Part shown: one piece after another, positions 55,599-64,000 of the stretch | Numbering within the stretch: the stretch's first letter is position 1 | How the letters are laid out: every line of letters begins with the position of its first letter | Assembly (NCBI GenBank): GCA_963573315.1 | Contig: OY752144.1 | Span: 2,722,501 to 2,786,500 of the forward strand | From: Entomortierella parvispora | Taxonomy: Eukaryota; Mortierellomycota; Mortierellomycetes; Mortierellales; Mortierellaceae | DNA: 64,000 nt | Reading direction: 5' to 3' | The notes under the pieces: model-generated | The model's input: the letters and a program-made list of their open reading frames with translations, nothing else | The model's database searches: none | What the model was told of the DNA's origin: nothing | Made by a program: the position numbers and the translations under genes

Positions 55599-58500
55599 CT
55601 AAGCGCTACGTTGTTTCTTTCTCCTGGGAGATTCTTTCTTAGAGGCAGGTGCCCGACGGTTGCGCTTAGAAGTAGTAGATGCCGGATAATCAGAGTCGGC
55701 GTTCTGCAAAATTCCTTGAGACGGATCAGAAGAGGGTGAAGTAGAATCGATCTGCTCAACTGGGTGGCCTGCCCAATACTCGCGGATACAATCCCGCTCA
55801 TTGAAGCTTTCCAGGGGTTCCCAAGTGTCATCCTCGGGTTGAAATCCTTTCCAGCGTACCAGGTATTGCAAGTCGCCCTTGTCATCGCGACGATGCTTTA
55901 GGATTGACGCCACAGTGTAAGAGTGGGAATCATCGTCGTCGATTACGAGTTTCAGGTGAGACGGTGGATAAGTCCGCTTCATTACCTGACCGTCGCCATC
56001 GGTGAGGAGGTAGGCACCTCCTGCATTCCGGCGAACAACTTTGTAAGGACCTTCATACTTGGGTGATAGGGTGCTGGATGGATCCATATCGAGAACCATC
56101 ACTCGGGCTCCATCTGGGAACTCATTGAACAACACAGTCTTGTTGAAACGTTCAATCATCTTCTGCTGAACAGCACGCGTCTTTTCATCAACAGCAGGGA
56201 AAACTACTGTGGTCATGTATTCTAGTCGCTTGAGCAATTCATCTCTGTCCATGCATCGTTGTTCCGCGTCCTTATACAAGTGGAATCCTTTGAATGGACG
56301 GGCGAAAAAGAGAGAGAATGGCGACGAGTTGTGCAGTGAAGCCGCATGGGTGTTCATTGCGAGTTGTGTCATAGGGACATGGTCATCCCACGATGCGTCG
56401 TTGCCAAGTACGGATTTCCGCAAGATCTGCTTGGCGGTCTTGACACGATTTTCAGCGAGTCCATTGGCGCGTGGGTGATGTGGTGAAGTGAAACGGTGAT
56501 CGATACCGAATCGTTCACATATCTTAGCCATGGGCTGGTTCTTGAACTCTTTACCGTTATCGGACTGAAGTGTACGCGGACAACCAATATCACAGAAAAT
56601 GTGAAAGAGGGTGCGGGAGACAGTGGCAGCAGTTTTGTCCACAATTGCGCGCAGGAAAACAAATCTTGTGCACACATCCGTGAGCACCATCAAATAATTA
56701 TTTCCTTTGCCCGTTGTGGTCAACGGTCCTGCCAGGTCAACCGCCATGTGCTCTCCAGGCAAATAGGCATGGATAGCTCTCATAGGATGATAGCCTCGTC
56801 GCACAATGTTGAATTTTTGGCATTCCGTGCACCGTTTGACAACTTTGAGGCAATCCTTTACCAGGCCAGGCCATGTCTTGCCTTCAGCGTGAATGGTGAG
56901 GACCATTTTGTTGGCTCCGAAGTGACCGAAACTATGGATGCGCTGAAGCATCTCTTCGCGGTCTTCTGTTGGAACCTCTGTGTACTTTTCACTTTCGTCG
57001 CGGGACACATGGACGTAAGCGTACACAGGTTGCGTGGGGAGAGTCTTATTAGTCCAGAGTTCATCTGGGAACTGTCTTGACAAATGATCAGGAAGCACAT
57101 TACGCGCACCAGGCAAGTACCGAGCAGTAAAGTTGTAATCCAGGAGTACATCTTGCCATCCGGTGAGCATCGAGTTCAGGTCTTTCTGAGAGTGAAGAAA
57201 GGTGAGTGCTCTGTGATCAGTGTAGAGAGTAAAGTGACGACCCCACAAGTAATAGTGGAATTTCTTCAAGGCGAAAACCATCGCGAGCAGCTCCTTCTGA
57301 GTCGCGGGATACCTCCTCTCGCGCTCTTGCAGCGTACGGGCCATGAACGAAATATACCGGGCGTTTTTAGGCACACCGGCAAATGTCGTAGGCTCTGGCG
57401 TTCCTTCCGGTAATTGGAATAGAACTACTCCAATACCCACGTTGGACGCGTCCGTGGCAACGTAAAAGGGTAACGAAAAATCCGGGAAGGAAAGAACAGG
57501 GGCCTGCAGCAACAATGACTTGAGGGACTCGAAGCAACGCTTCTGCAAATCGTTGAGCCTAAAAGGTCCAGGTACGTTTCGTAGCGCGTCTAACGGCGCT
57601 GACAAAGCACTGTACAACGGGATGTGTTCCCTGAAGAAGTTAAACGTGCCGAGATAAGATTGGATCATCTTACCAGTAGTAGGTTCAGCCCAGTCTTGCA
57701 CATTGACCAACTTGTTGGGATCAACGCGCTTACCGTTAAGGTCAACAATGAAACCGAGTAGTGAGATCTGGGTGCTGAAGAAGTTGCACTTCTGACGATT
57801 GATGATGAGCATAGCTGCATTGAGACGTTCGATGACAGCCTTGACATGAGCAGCATGTTCTTCACGATTCTTTGAGAAGATAACGATATCGTCGATAAAG
57901 TTAAGGACGAAAGGTAAATCTCCGAGGATTCGCGACATACCTCTCTGAAAGAGACTAGACAAGGGCTTAAGACCAAAAGGGGCTCGATTGAACATGTATT
58001 GTTTACCGTTGTGCATGAAGGCGGTCAATGGACGATCATCTTCATGAATTGGTAGCCGATGGTACGCTTGTCTGAGATCAATCGTTGTGTAGATCGAGTA
58101 ACCAGCGATTCGTTGCATGATGTCAGCTATCAGTGGAAGCTGGAAATTGTCATCCGGGAGATGCGCGTTCAACGGTCGTGGATCAAGACATACTCTCCAA
58201 AGCGTCTTGTTACCGTCCAAGTCTTTCTTGGCAGCTAGCGTCAGTGTGTTATTGTGTGGATTGCCTGCTGGTGCAAGCGAGATAACACCATCTTGCAACC
58301 AACGCTCAACAGCTTCATCAATGATGGGCCGTTGCGCTTGCGCAAAATGACGAGATCTGCGGAAGAGAATCGTTTTCTCTGGGACAGGCAGATACACCTT
58401 CATTTCGGGAACAGGACACACACTTTCGGGTGGGATGTTCTCGTTTGTTTTCAGTACCTGTTCGATCGCCTTAATGAATTCTGCTTTTGCAAGCTGGAAT

Positions 58501-60800
58501 TTATCAGTTAACTCCTCTTCTGGCGTGGTTACGGGTTTAAGAGATGAGCGCGGATCTTCGGGTACTGTGGACGACGGTCGAGTTGGTTGGACAGGGTCAA
58601 CAAATCCGTGGATCGAGAATCCAAGGTTGTAGAACAGATCCATACCAATCGTGAGATCGTATTGTTGTGGAAGGACTTCTAACGGAGCAGACAGGGTGAT
58701 ATCACCGTAGGTGATTTCAATTGGCTCCGTTACGCCGATTCGTTGATATACAGACTCGTCAGCCAAAGTGAAATGGCCATCAACTGGAGTAACCTTGATT
58801 TCGAGTTCATCAACAATTGTTGTGGATATGATCGATGCGGTAGCACCAGTATCCAAGAGGGCTTTGCATTCGCGATCTCGGATGGTCATGCCTAAGACGA
58901 ATCGGTTCTCAGAGGACTTGGTTTTGGACAGTGCAGCAAAATCCAAAACAGTGGGCGCTGTTTGTTGATCACCATTGATCGCCTCGACGAACGATGTAAT
59001 TGCAGCGAGTAGCGGGTTTTTCTTCTTACCGCGTCGCCTGCGTCTTTTCATGGACGGTGGGATAGTTGCAGGATGGCTAACGCCATTTGCGTACGTGATG
59101 CCACCATGAGGAGCACAATGTTGCACTTCAGAGAATACAGAGGGGATTGAGCGGGAGGAACTGTGTCCTTTCGCGGCCGTTTCTGCAGCACTGGTGAGAG
59201 AAAGAACATCAGTATGTATGTGGACGTTCGCATCGGTGGCACTTGCAGTTGCAAGTGGGACAGTGTTGGGATAAGTACAAAAAGTTACTCTTTTATTGTT
59301 GTGTGATGGGGTTTCATCTGCATTGAATGGCTGTTGCCAAGAGCGATTGGACCGGTCGATCGGTTGTTTAATCCGTCTAACGAAGCGTTTGTTCATTTGC
59401 GACCTGGACAATGAGGCAAAGTTGATGGGTTCAGTATTGGCACTTGGTGCATCATCGACTTCATCGGGCAAGACTTTGTTGGCCGGCGTAGCGTTGTTAG
59501 TCAGACTGCCATTCATACCTCTGTAACGGGGTTTGTCACCGTCAGACGCTGGCTTGGGCGCACTCCTACAGTTAGGAGCGTCATGGCCCTTTTTGCCACA
59601 TCGTGGGCATGTTTTGCACTCGTTGGTGTCGTGGGTGTTGTTATCACCACACTTATCGCAGTGGTAACGATGGCGTGCAGTGTCATGAGAGTTGGATTCA
59701 CGACGCGAGAATCGTTTCTTGCTTCGGAGAGGCTTCTCACCGTCGTCCGAATAAGGTCGTTTCTTAGTCGGCGGGACGGACCTGTCGTACTTGGGCCCAG
59801 GGGCTTCTTCCAATGCTCCAAGGAAGTGCGAGACATATTTGAACCCGTCTTCGAAGGGGTGGCCTTTAAGTAGGGCGTAGACCTTGAGGTTGATCATGAT
59901 GTCCTCGAAAACGGAGTAGAGCGATGTGAGAATGGATTTGTCATTGTCTTCAATGTGGTACATTAGGACAACCCGATGGAATCGCAAGGCAAAATTACGA
60001 TACGACTCTTGTTTCTTCACGTCGAGCCCAGTTGACGCGAGATCAATAGCGTCGGCCTGCTTCTCAGCAGCCGTCATGGTGAGCGAAGTGAAGATTTCCT
60101 CCACACGTTCCCAAAGAGCCCCCGGTTCCTTCTCCAGACGATCACGAAGACTGCATTGGACATCACGGTCCAGGACCGCGAGGATGAGCAGTCGACGAGC
60201 CTTCGGTTCAAACTGCATTCTGCCGAACGTGCTCTCGCAATGCGTCCTAAAGCTATGCAAGAAGGTGCGGACATGGGTAATGACCTCCGGTTTCTTCGGA
60301 TATCCGTCCGTGGTCTTCGCGTATCGAGGACAATCTTGGTCAAGCTTGACCTTGTCTGATCTTCCATCAGAAGAAGGGGGCGATGAGGTAACCTGGTTCG
60401 CAGACGTGCGAGCCCGGATAAAATCGGCTTGGACCTTGGCTCGGCGAAGTCGTTCCTTGGCCTCTTCGAGCGACTGGTCATGAGCTGTCCGTTGGTTAAG
60501 GAGACCTTGCCGCTCCGCTGGTGCCGAGGAATCGATTGCGATATCGATTTGAATGCCTTGCACTTGAAGATGATCATAGTGATCCTTCGCATCACGCTCA
60601 CGCTGCAACACCTGTTCTTCCATGATGGCATTCGTGGCTGGCACGGCGATGTTATTTAGTGCGGGTGCAGGATCAACTTCCATTTGTTGGCTGCTCAAAG
60701 ACAACGATGCGACGGATGGGATGTTGACATCGGTGCCAGTAAGGCCGGCACTGGGAGTGCCAGGGGTAGAGTTAAGTGCAGATGTGGGAGATGCGCTCAT
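55599..60800 (-). CDS. Gag-Pol polyprotein with C-terminal chromodomain
   Basis: One frame of 1733 codons from the ATG at 60800 (the frame is open to 61037). In order: gag with helical N-terminus; a CCHC knuckle (about 385-410, CPRCGKKGHDAPNC) preceded by CDKCGDNNTHDTNEC; an aspartic protease (LLDTGATASIIS, about 645); reverse transcriptase (FNRAPFGLKPLSSLF, active site FIDDIVIF near 967); RNase H (FYVATDASNVGIG, LYTDHRALTFLHS); integrase (H..H..CTECQK zinc site, DLAGP, QSDNGKEF, NGLAENRV for the D,D-E triad); and a chromodomain (about 1628-1678, LQYLVRWKGFQPEDDTWEP). No frameshift or stop separates gag and pol, so the products must be made in fixed ratio or adjusted otherwise. The chromodomain would direct integration to modified histones. 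Confidence 0.95.
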   Translation of the reverse strand: MSASPTSALNSTPGTPSAGLTGTDVNIPSVASLSLSSQQMEVDPAPALNNIAVPATNAIMEEQVLQRERDAKDHYDHLQVQGIQIDIAIDSSAPAERQGLLNQRTAHDQSLEEAKERLRRAKVQADFIRARTSANQVTSSPPSSDGRSDKVKLDQDCPRYAKTTDGYPKKPEVITHVRTFLHSFRTHCESTFGRMQFEPKARRLLILAVLDRDVQCSLRDRLEKEPGALWERVEEIFTSLTMTAAEKQADAIDLASTGLDVKKQESYRNFALRFHRVVLMYHIEDNDKSILTSLYSVFEDIMINLKVYALLKGHPFEDGFKYVSHFLGALEEAPGPKYDRSVPPTKKRPYSDDGEKPLRSKKRFSRRESNSHDTARHRYHCDKCGDNNTHDTNECKTCPRCGKKGHDAPNCRSAPKPASDGDKPRYRGMNGSLTNNATPANKVLPDEVDDAPSANTEPINFASLSRSQMNKRFVRRIKQPIDRSNRSWQQPFNADETPSHNNKRVTFCTYPNTVPLATASATDANVHIHTDVLSLTSAAETAAKGHSSSRSIPSVFSEVQHCAPHGGITYANGVSHPATIPPSMKRRRRRGKKKNPLLAAITSFVEAINGDQQTAPTVLDFAALSKTKSSENRFVLGMTIRDRECKALLDTGATASIISTTIVDELEIKVTPVDGHFTLADESVYQRIGVTEPIEITYGDITLSAPLEVLPQQYDLTIGMDLFYNLGFSIHGFVDPVQPTRPSSTVPEDPRSSLKPVTTPEEELTDKFQLAKAEFIKAIEQVLKTNENIPPESVCPVPEMKVYLPVPEKTILFRRSRHFAQAQRPIIDEAVERWLQDGVISLAPAGNPHNNTLTLAAKKDLDGNKTLWRVCLDPRPLNAHLPDDNFQLPLIADIMQRIAGYSIYTTIDLRQAYHRLPIHEDDRPLTAFMHNGKQYMFNRAPFGLKPLSSLFQRGMSRILGDLPFVLNFIDDIVIFSKNREEHAAHVKAVIERLNAAMLIINRQKCNFFSTQISLLGFIVDLNGKRVDPNKLVNVQDWAEPTTGKMIQSYLGTFNFFREHIPLYSALSAPLDALRNVPGPFRLNDLQKRCFESLKSLLLQAPVLSFPDFSLPFYVATDASNVGIGVVLFQLPEGTPEPTTFAGVPKNARYISFMARTLQERERRYPATQKELLAMVFALKKFHYYLWGRHFTLYTDHRALTFLHSQKDLNSMLTGWQDVLLDYNFTARYLPGARNVLPDHLSRQFPDELWTNKTLPTQPVYAYVHVSRDESEKYTEVPTEDREEMLQRIHSFGHFGANKMVLTIHAEGKTWPGLVKDCLKVVKRCTECQKFNIVRRGYHPMRAIHAYLPGEHMAVDLAGPLTTTGKGNNYLMVLTDVCTRFVFLRAIVDKTAATVSRTLFHIFCDIGCPRTLQSDNGKEFKNQPMAKICERFGIDHRFTSPHHPRANGLAENRVKTAKQILRKSVLGNDASWDDHVPMTQLAMNTHAASLHNSSPFSLFFARPFKGFHLYKDAEQRCMDRDELLKRLEYMTTVVFPAVDEKTRAVQQKMIERFNKTVLFNEFPDGARVMVLDMDPSSTLSPKYEGPYKVVRRNAGGAYLLTDGDGQVMKRTYPPSHLKLVIDDDDSHSYTVASILKHRRDDKGDLQYLVRWKGFQPEDDTWEPLESFNERDCIREYWAGHPVEQIDSTSPSSDPSQGILQNADSDYPASTTSKRNRRAPASKKESPRRKKQRSA

Positions 60801-61213
60801 GATTGAGATGAATGTTCGCGTGGAAAAGAGAAGTGTTCCGTTGAACTGCCGTCTACCTTTCTGCTCGCGCCCTTTTATGTAGATTGCGTCTTTTATCGCT
60901 TTGCTTCCTGAGGTGGATACTAGCCCATCGCGTTTGATAGCTGTAGTTTCATCCATATGGGTGTATGCATGGCGCCGATGTTCGGATACCAATTGCAGAG
61001 CAAAGATAATGTAGACACACGATAAGGGTACAAACACGCGTAGAGTATGGCGTAATCACATCTGCCTTGCCAATGTTGATTGATCCACCCTTTTGTGGGC
61101 TCAGAACAGAATGCATCAGAGCAGTCGTCGTTTAGTACAAACAGAAGACGGCGTACCCGTCCAGTTTTTTATTGAAGGGTTTACGAGGACACTATTGAGA
61201 AGCTTCCTCTTTT

Positions 61214-61708
61214 TCATCTCCTTTGCGTGTATAGTCCAGCAGTGACATCCAAGAAACGCAACCGTTCGAGCTGGTCAAGGAGGTCGGTATGCCTTTTATG
61301 GAATGGCGCCAGGGCTACTCCGCGCTCTCGTACCGTTTCTAGCGTCATTTCTAGAGTGGACCACACGCGCTCTTCCTGCTGAACACGCTCCCTGAGCCAG
61401 ACTAACTCGCCTTGGAGAGCCTGCCAGTAGACAGACATCTGCTCAATCGTGGGGAGGTTGACAGGAGCGTGAGAGGATGAACCTTGCCATTCGGTGGCGG
61501 CCGGGGAACAAGGTGCCGTCGGGATGTCCCGCGGATCGACAAAGATGGTGGTGTTGCCTACGTCGTCAGGGGACGGCGAGCCTTCGTCGTGTTTGTCGTT
61601 ATTCGGGGCCACATTTTCGTAGTCGGAGTCTTCAGACGACGAACTCGATGCTGCTTTGTGAACCGTCGGAGACGACGACGTGAAGCGTGTTTTACGAGTG
61701 GAGGACAT
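61214..61708 (-). CDS. Accessory ORF of the retrotransposon, upstream of gag
   Basis: ATG at 61708 opens a frame of 164 codons ending at 61214, in the same direction as and before gag-pol (414 bp separate it from the gag ATG). The first half is Ser/acidic (SSSSSEDSDYENVAP); the second half is a predicted amphipathic helix (QALQGELVWLRERVQQEERVW, then LLDQLERLRFL), like a coiled coil. It contains no Zn knuckle or enzymatic motif. The frame also continues upstream to 61828 with other ATGs; 61708 is preferred because the upstream part is hydrophobic leader-like and not conserved-looking. Ordinary Ty3/gypsy elements lack such a frame. Function unknown. Confidence 0.65.
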   Translation of the reverse strand: MSSTRKTRFTSSSPTVHKAASSSSSEDSDYENVAPNNDKHDEGSPSPDDVGNTTIFVDPRDIPTAPCSPAATEWQGSSSHAPVNLPTIEQMSVYWQALQGELVWLRERVQQEERVWSTLEMTLETVRERGVALAPFHKRHTDLLDQLERLRFLDVTAGLYTQRR

Positions 61709-62364
61709 GATTGCAGTGGTGGACAGTAGAAGGAATCGTTGGGGAAATAGACAGAAGATTGTCAGGCCCGACAGGGAATCTGCCCTCTTTTTATGTTCCT
61801 TTGTCCTGCCAAAGCATTCATGCATCATGCAACGAGATTGTCATGCGGACACTTGGCGCAGTTGTTGTTCGCAGGGTTGCTATGAGATGGCGCTAAGGCG
61901 TTTGATGCTGACTGATGTGGTTCGTCAACAAGCATGTGTGGAATGGAGAAAGGGGAGGTGAAGATGAAGAAGTAACATCTGCATCTTGTTGACCATTCCT
62001 TCCTTTTGACCACATTGGCCGCTGGATGATTTCCATTGGTCGGCACAAAAGAAAATTTTTTTTTTTTTTTTTTTTTCTTTTAAGATGCATGTGGCAGGGG
62101 TGCTCGGCATCACTGCGTTGGTGACATTGCCAAGACTTTTGGTGCATTGACCGTGAATCATGGGTTCATGACTCATTTCAGGGCTCGGCCAATCTCGTTG
62201 GCATCCCTGGTACTGACAAGGGAAATTGACGGTGCAACTCCAATTGACAGTTGACCGAGTTCGGGTCACATTTATTTGTTTCATTATGTGGGCTACGAAT
62301 GAGGGGGGAAACTTACCTGTAGCTCGGGGTGATGGGATCCCGTCCCTGGGTTCGCTAAAAAAAA

Positions 62365-62533
62365 TGGGAAATATCATTGATACAAACCGTGATCCTTGCA
62401 TGGTGAAGTGAGTAGCGAGACAAAGATGGGGATCTTTATTCTGGGTGGCCGTCAGGACAAATAGTCCTGAGGGCCGAGGGTGACTGATAGGCAACACGTG
62501 ACTAAATGACCGCACGTGACAAGATATGGCGCA
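62365..62533 (-). repeat. 5' LTR (right copy), 169 bp
   Basis: Identical to 55197-55365. On the sense strand it starts TGCGCCATATCTTGTCACGTG and ends ATATTTCCCA. Immediately downstream (sense) is T8 followed by AGCGAACCCAGGGACGGG; no TGG-initial tRNA-complementary primer site is obvious. Confidence 0.96.
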
Positions 62534-62538
62534 GGGAT
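62534..62538. other. Right target-site duplication GGGAT
   Basis: Matches 55192-55196 exactly. Confidence 0.9.
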
Positions 62539-62722
62539 CTCTAAGGAAGTACGGTTGAAACGCCTTACCCGATGTATCCCCCTAAATGATTGATGAGAAC
62601 CGCTTTCTGTTGCGACATTTCATGTGAGTTTTGTGAAGATTGGACGGATATAGGATGTGTAATGAGCAAACCCCCCCTCCCCGAAAATCAGATTGGATCA
62701 CTTTGAGCGTGTCATTTTTTTT

Positions 62723-62739
62723 GGGGGGGGGGGGGGGGG
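62723..62739. repeat. Run of 17 G preceded by 8 T
   Basis: A T8G17 block abuts the left end of the foldback element. Such runs are unstable and may be partly a sequencing or assembly artefact. Confidence 0.85.
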
Positions 62740-63180
62740 TTATCTACTCGACAACCCAGGTTGTTCGACTTACGTGACAACCCTCCACTTTTTGCGCTCC
62801 AAGTCCATGTAACAATCTCTTTTGCTTTTCGAGACAAAAACGTGCAGGGAAGGCATGAAAACTCTTCGAGGCGACTTGTTACTCTCTTTTATTCTTCGAG
62901 GTATCGCCTTTAGCCCCTCAGAGGCAAAGATTAACGCGTTTGTGGCGATATTGTCGCTTTTTAGCGAGTGTCAAGTCGCGTCGATAACGATATGAGACTT
63001 GAACTCTTGAATTGAGTTGCGGGAAACTGGATGACGGAATGAGTGCGAATACAGTAGCCGTTTACTGTTGTAACAAAGTGCTGTTGAAGAGAAGGCAAAA
63101 AAGAGTGTTACATGGAGTTAGAGCGCAAAAAGTGGGGGGTTGTCACGTAAGTCGAACAACCTGGGTTGTCGAGTAGATAA
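62740..63180. mobile_element. Foldback/MITE-like element with about 60-bp terminal inverted repeats
   Basis: The left arm 62740-62799 (beginning TTATCTACTCGACAACCCAG) is the reverse complement of the right arm 63121-63180 with a single mismatch. Imperfect pairing continues for another 25-30 bp inwards (TCCATGTAACA shared). The 441-bp element has no coding frame. The outermost bases allow a TA target duplication, as for Tc1/mariner-type transposases, but the palindromic end makes this uncertain. Non-autonomous. Confidence 0.88.
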
Positions 63181-64000
63181 ATCCTTTTTTTTTTTTTTTA
63201 TTTGGCCGAAGAGCAAACTGGAAGACGTTCGTCTCATTCCTTCAGCTTTCAAATAGACTCTAGACATGAATGTATTACTACGTCTGAGAATCCTTCTTGT
63301 CAGTTTTTTTCTGCAAGAGTGGACGGAGATACTGCCCTATGATCGTACTCCTACGGTGGAGGTTTACGGGGGGGTTGATGCCAAGAGTAGACACCGAAGC
63401 CCCCTCCCCAGCTGTTGTTTGTCAACCGAGTTGACATATAAGTCACCAAGTTTTCTCTCAACGTGTGACGAATAGTTGAATCATAAGAAAAGGGACCGAG
63501 AGGGAAAGCAACAAGCGGACCACTGCACAAGAGGTACACGATTGCTTGCCATCCAGAAAAAAAAGCAATTTGGCTCCTCTGAGCAGAGCAAACTTGCGGG
63601 AATCGATTTACTTGTTAAGCAACCAGGACTACACATCTACTCATCGACGCTGTGAGTGCAATCTCTTTTGATGCATGCAGAGATTTTTTTGCAGGTAAAA
63701 ACAGATCGTTCCTATGGCCACGACCAAGATTTTCTGTTCAGACTCGCGTTGTGCGTTCATTTGGTCATGGCAGTACCGGCACTCTTAGCCACGCCAGTCT
63801 AATCACTCATGGCCTTGAACTGACTGAATGAGGCTCAACATGAGGCGTTTATAAATGATGGCTCCAATGCAAACTCAATTAAAAAGAGAGACTTGTGTAA
63901 CGATCGCGTGCCACAAATCCCACAATAACATGCAACACGCGTCCCTGAGTTGCCTTTGCAGTATTTGTCGTGGAAATGGTTCAACAGTGTCAGGTCCTCC
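63181..64000. other. Window end, no gene supported
   Basis: An ATG-started 69-codon frame at 63266-63475 has a hydrophobic start but crosses the TGTCAACC hairpin at 63420-63436 and is probably chance. The last 400 bp have ordinary composition and no recognised frame. Confidence 0.5.

Larger units (their letters stand above)
55197..62533 (-). mobile_element. Complete Ty3/gypsy chromovirus-type LTR retrotransposon
   Basis: 7337 bp, transcribed leftward. Two identical 169-bp LTRs with TG..CA ends, a 5-bp target duplication, a polypurine tract before the 3' (left) LTR, one uninterrupted gag-protease-RT-RNaseH-integrase-chromodomain frame and an extra ORF near the 5' end. LTR identity and intact frames indicate a recent and possibly still mobile insertion. 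The C-terminal chromodomain places it in the chromovirus branch by domain order. Confidence 0.96.

Noticed and set aside
62320-62364. TAGCTCGGGG and GGGTTCGC next to the 5' LTR, resembling tRNA A and B boxes
   Set aside because: Spacing and stems do not form a tRNA; mentioned only in relation to priming.
63266-63475. 69-codon frame with hydrophobic start resembling a secreted peptide
   Set aside because: Crosses the TGTCAACC hairpin and lies in repeat-derived DNA; no supporting motif.
1-64000. CRISPR arrays, bacterial operons, biosynthetic gene cluster
   Set aside because: No spaced direct repeats of CRISPR type were seen; genes are intron-rich and functionally unrelated to one pathway.

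Overview
The window is fungal nuclear DNA. It carries many short GT-AG introns, pyrimidine-rich leaders, an F-box/LRR gene, PUF, Scd6/LSM14, Vps9 and PMT2 homologues, and a chromodomain Ty3/gypsy element. The style (dispersed F-box genes, long CT/GA and homopolymer tracts, serine- and glutamine-rich proteins, a PRL-type phosphatase, an AFG2B-like ATPase) suggests an early-diverging fungus, most likely Mortierellomycotina/Mucoromycota. That placement is an inference and was not tested by any search. All exon structures below were worked out by hand from splice sites, reading phase and family conservation.

Layout. 1-4.2 kb: an F-box/LRR gene bracketed by two direct copies of a 0.7-0.9 kb repeat. 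5.0-6.3 kb (-): a small type II membrane glycosyltransferase-like protein. 8.2-11.6 kb (-): a protein O-mannosyltransferase of the PMT2 family in eight exons, one of only 15 nt. 12.0-13.8 kb (-): an Scd6/LSM14 RNA-granule protein, divergent from a Par14/PIN4 parvulin (14.1-14.8 kb, +). 16.9-20.6 kb (+): a PUF RNA-binding protein with a CCCH finger and a methionine/asparagine/glycine-rich tail. 22.4-25.7 kb (+): a tandem pair of paralogous single-pass membrane proteins of unknown family. 26.5-27.7 kb (-): a Crz1-like C2H2 factor. 30.7-37.4 kb (-): two tightly packed genes, GH63 alpha-glucosidase I (13 exons) and an AFG2B/SPATA5L1-like double-AAA ATPase (7 exons). 40.2-41.7 kb (+): a PRL-type phosphatase interrupted by an SR-repeat insertion. 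42.6-43.8 kb (-): an unknown protein with a mitochondrial-type N-terminus. 47.4-50.3 kb (+): a very Ser-rich 965-residue protein. 50.6-54.3 kb (+): a Vps9-domain/CUE Rab5 exchange factor in nine exons. 54.6 kb (+): tRNA-Phe(GAA).

The right end is a mobile-element cluster. A complete LTR retrotransposon (55197-62533) has identical 169-bp LTRs with TG/CA ends and a 5-bp target duplication GGGAT. It has one uninterrupted gag-pol-chromodomain frame plus an extra small ORF between leader and gag. About 200 bp further on lies a 441-bp foldback/MITE element with about 60-bp near-perfect terminal inverted repeats.

Functionally, three genes belong to glycan handling in the secretory pathway (PMT2, glucosidase I, glycosyltransferase-like). 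Three belong to RNA or protein quality control (PUF, Scd6, AFG2B), and two to trafficking or signalling (Vps9, PRL phosphatase). I see no biosynthetic cluster, CRISPR array or operon. The most unusual items are the tandem membrane paralogues, the SR-insert phosphatase, the retrotransposon's accessory ORF and the evenly spaced E-boxes beside the tRNA gene.
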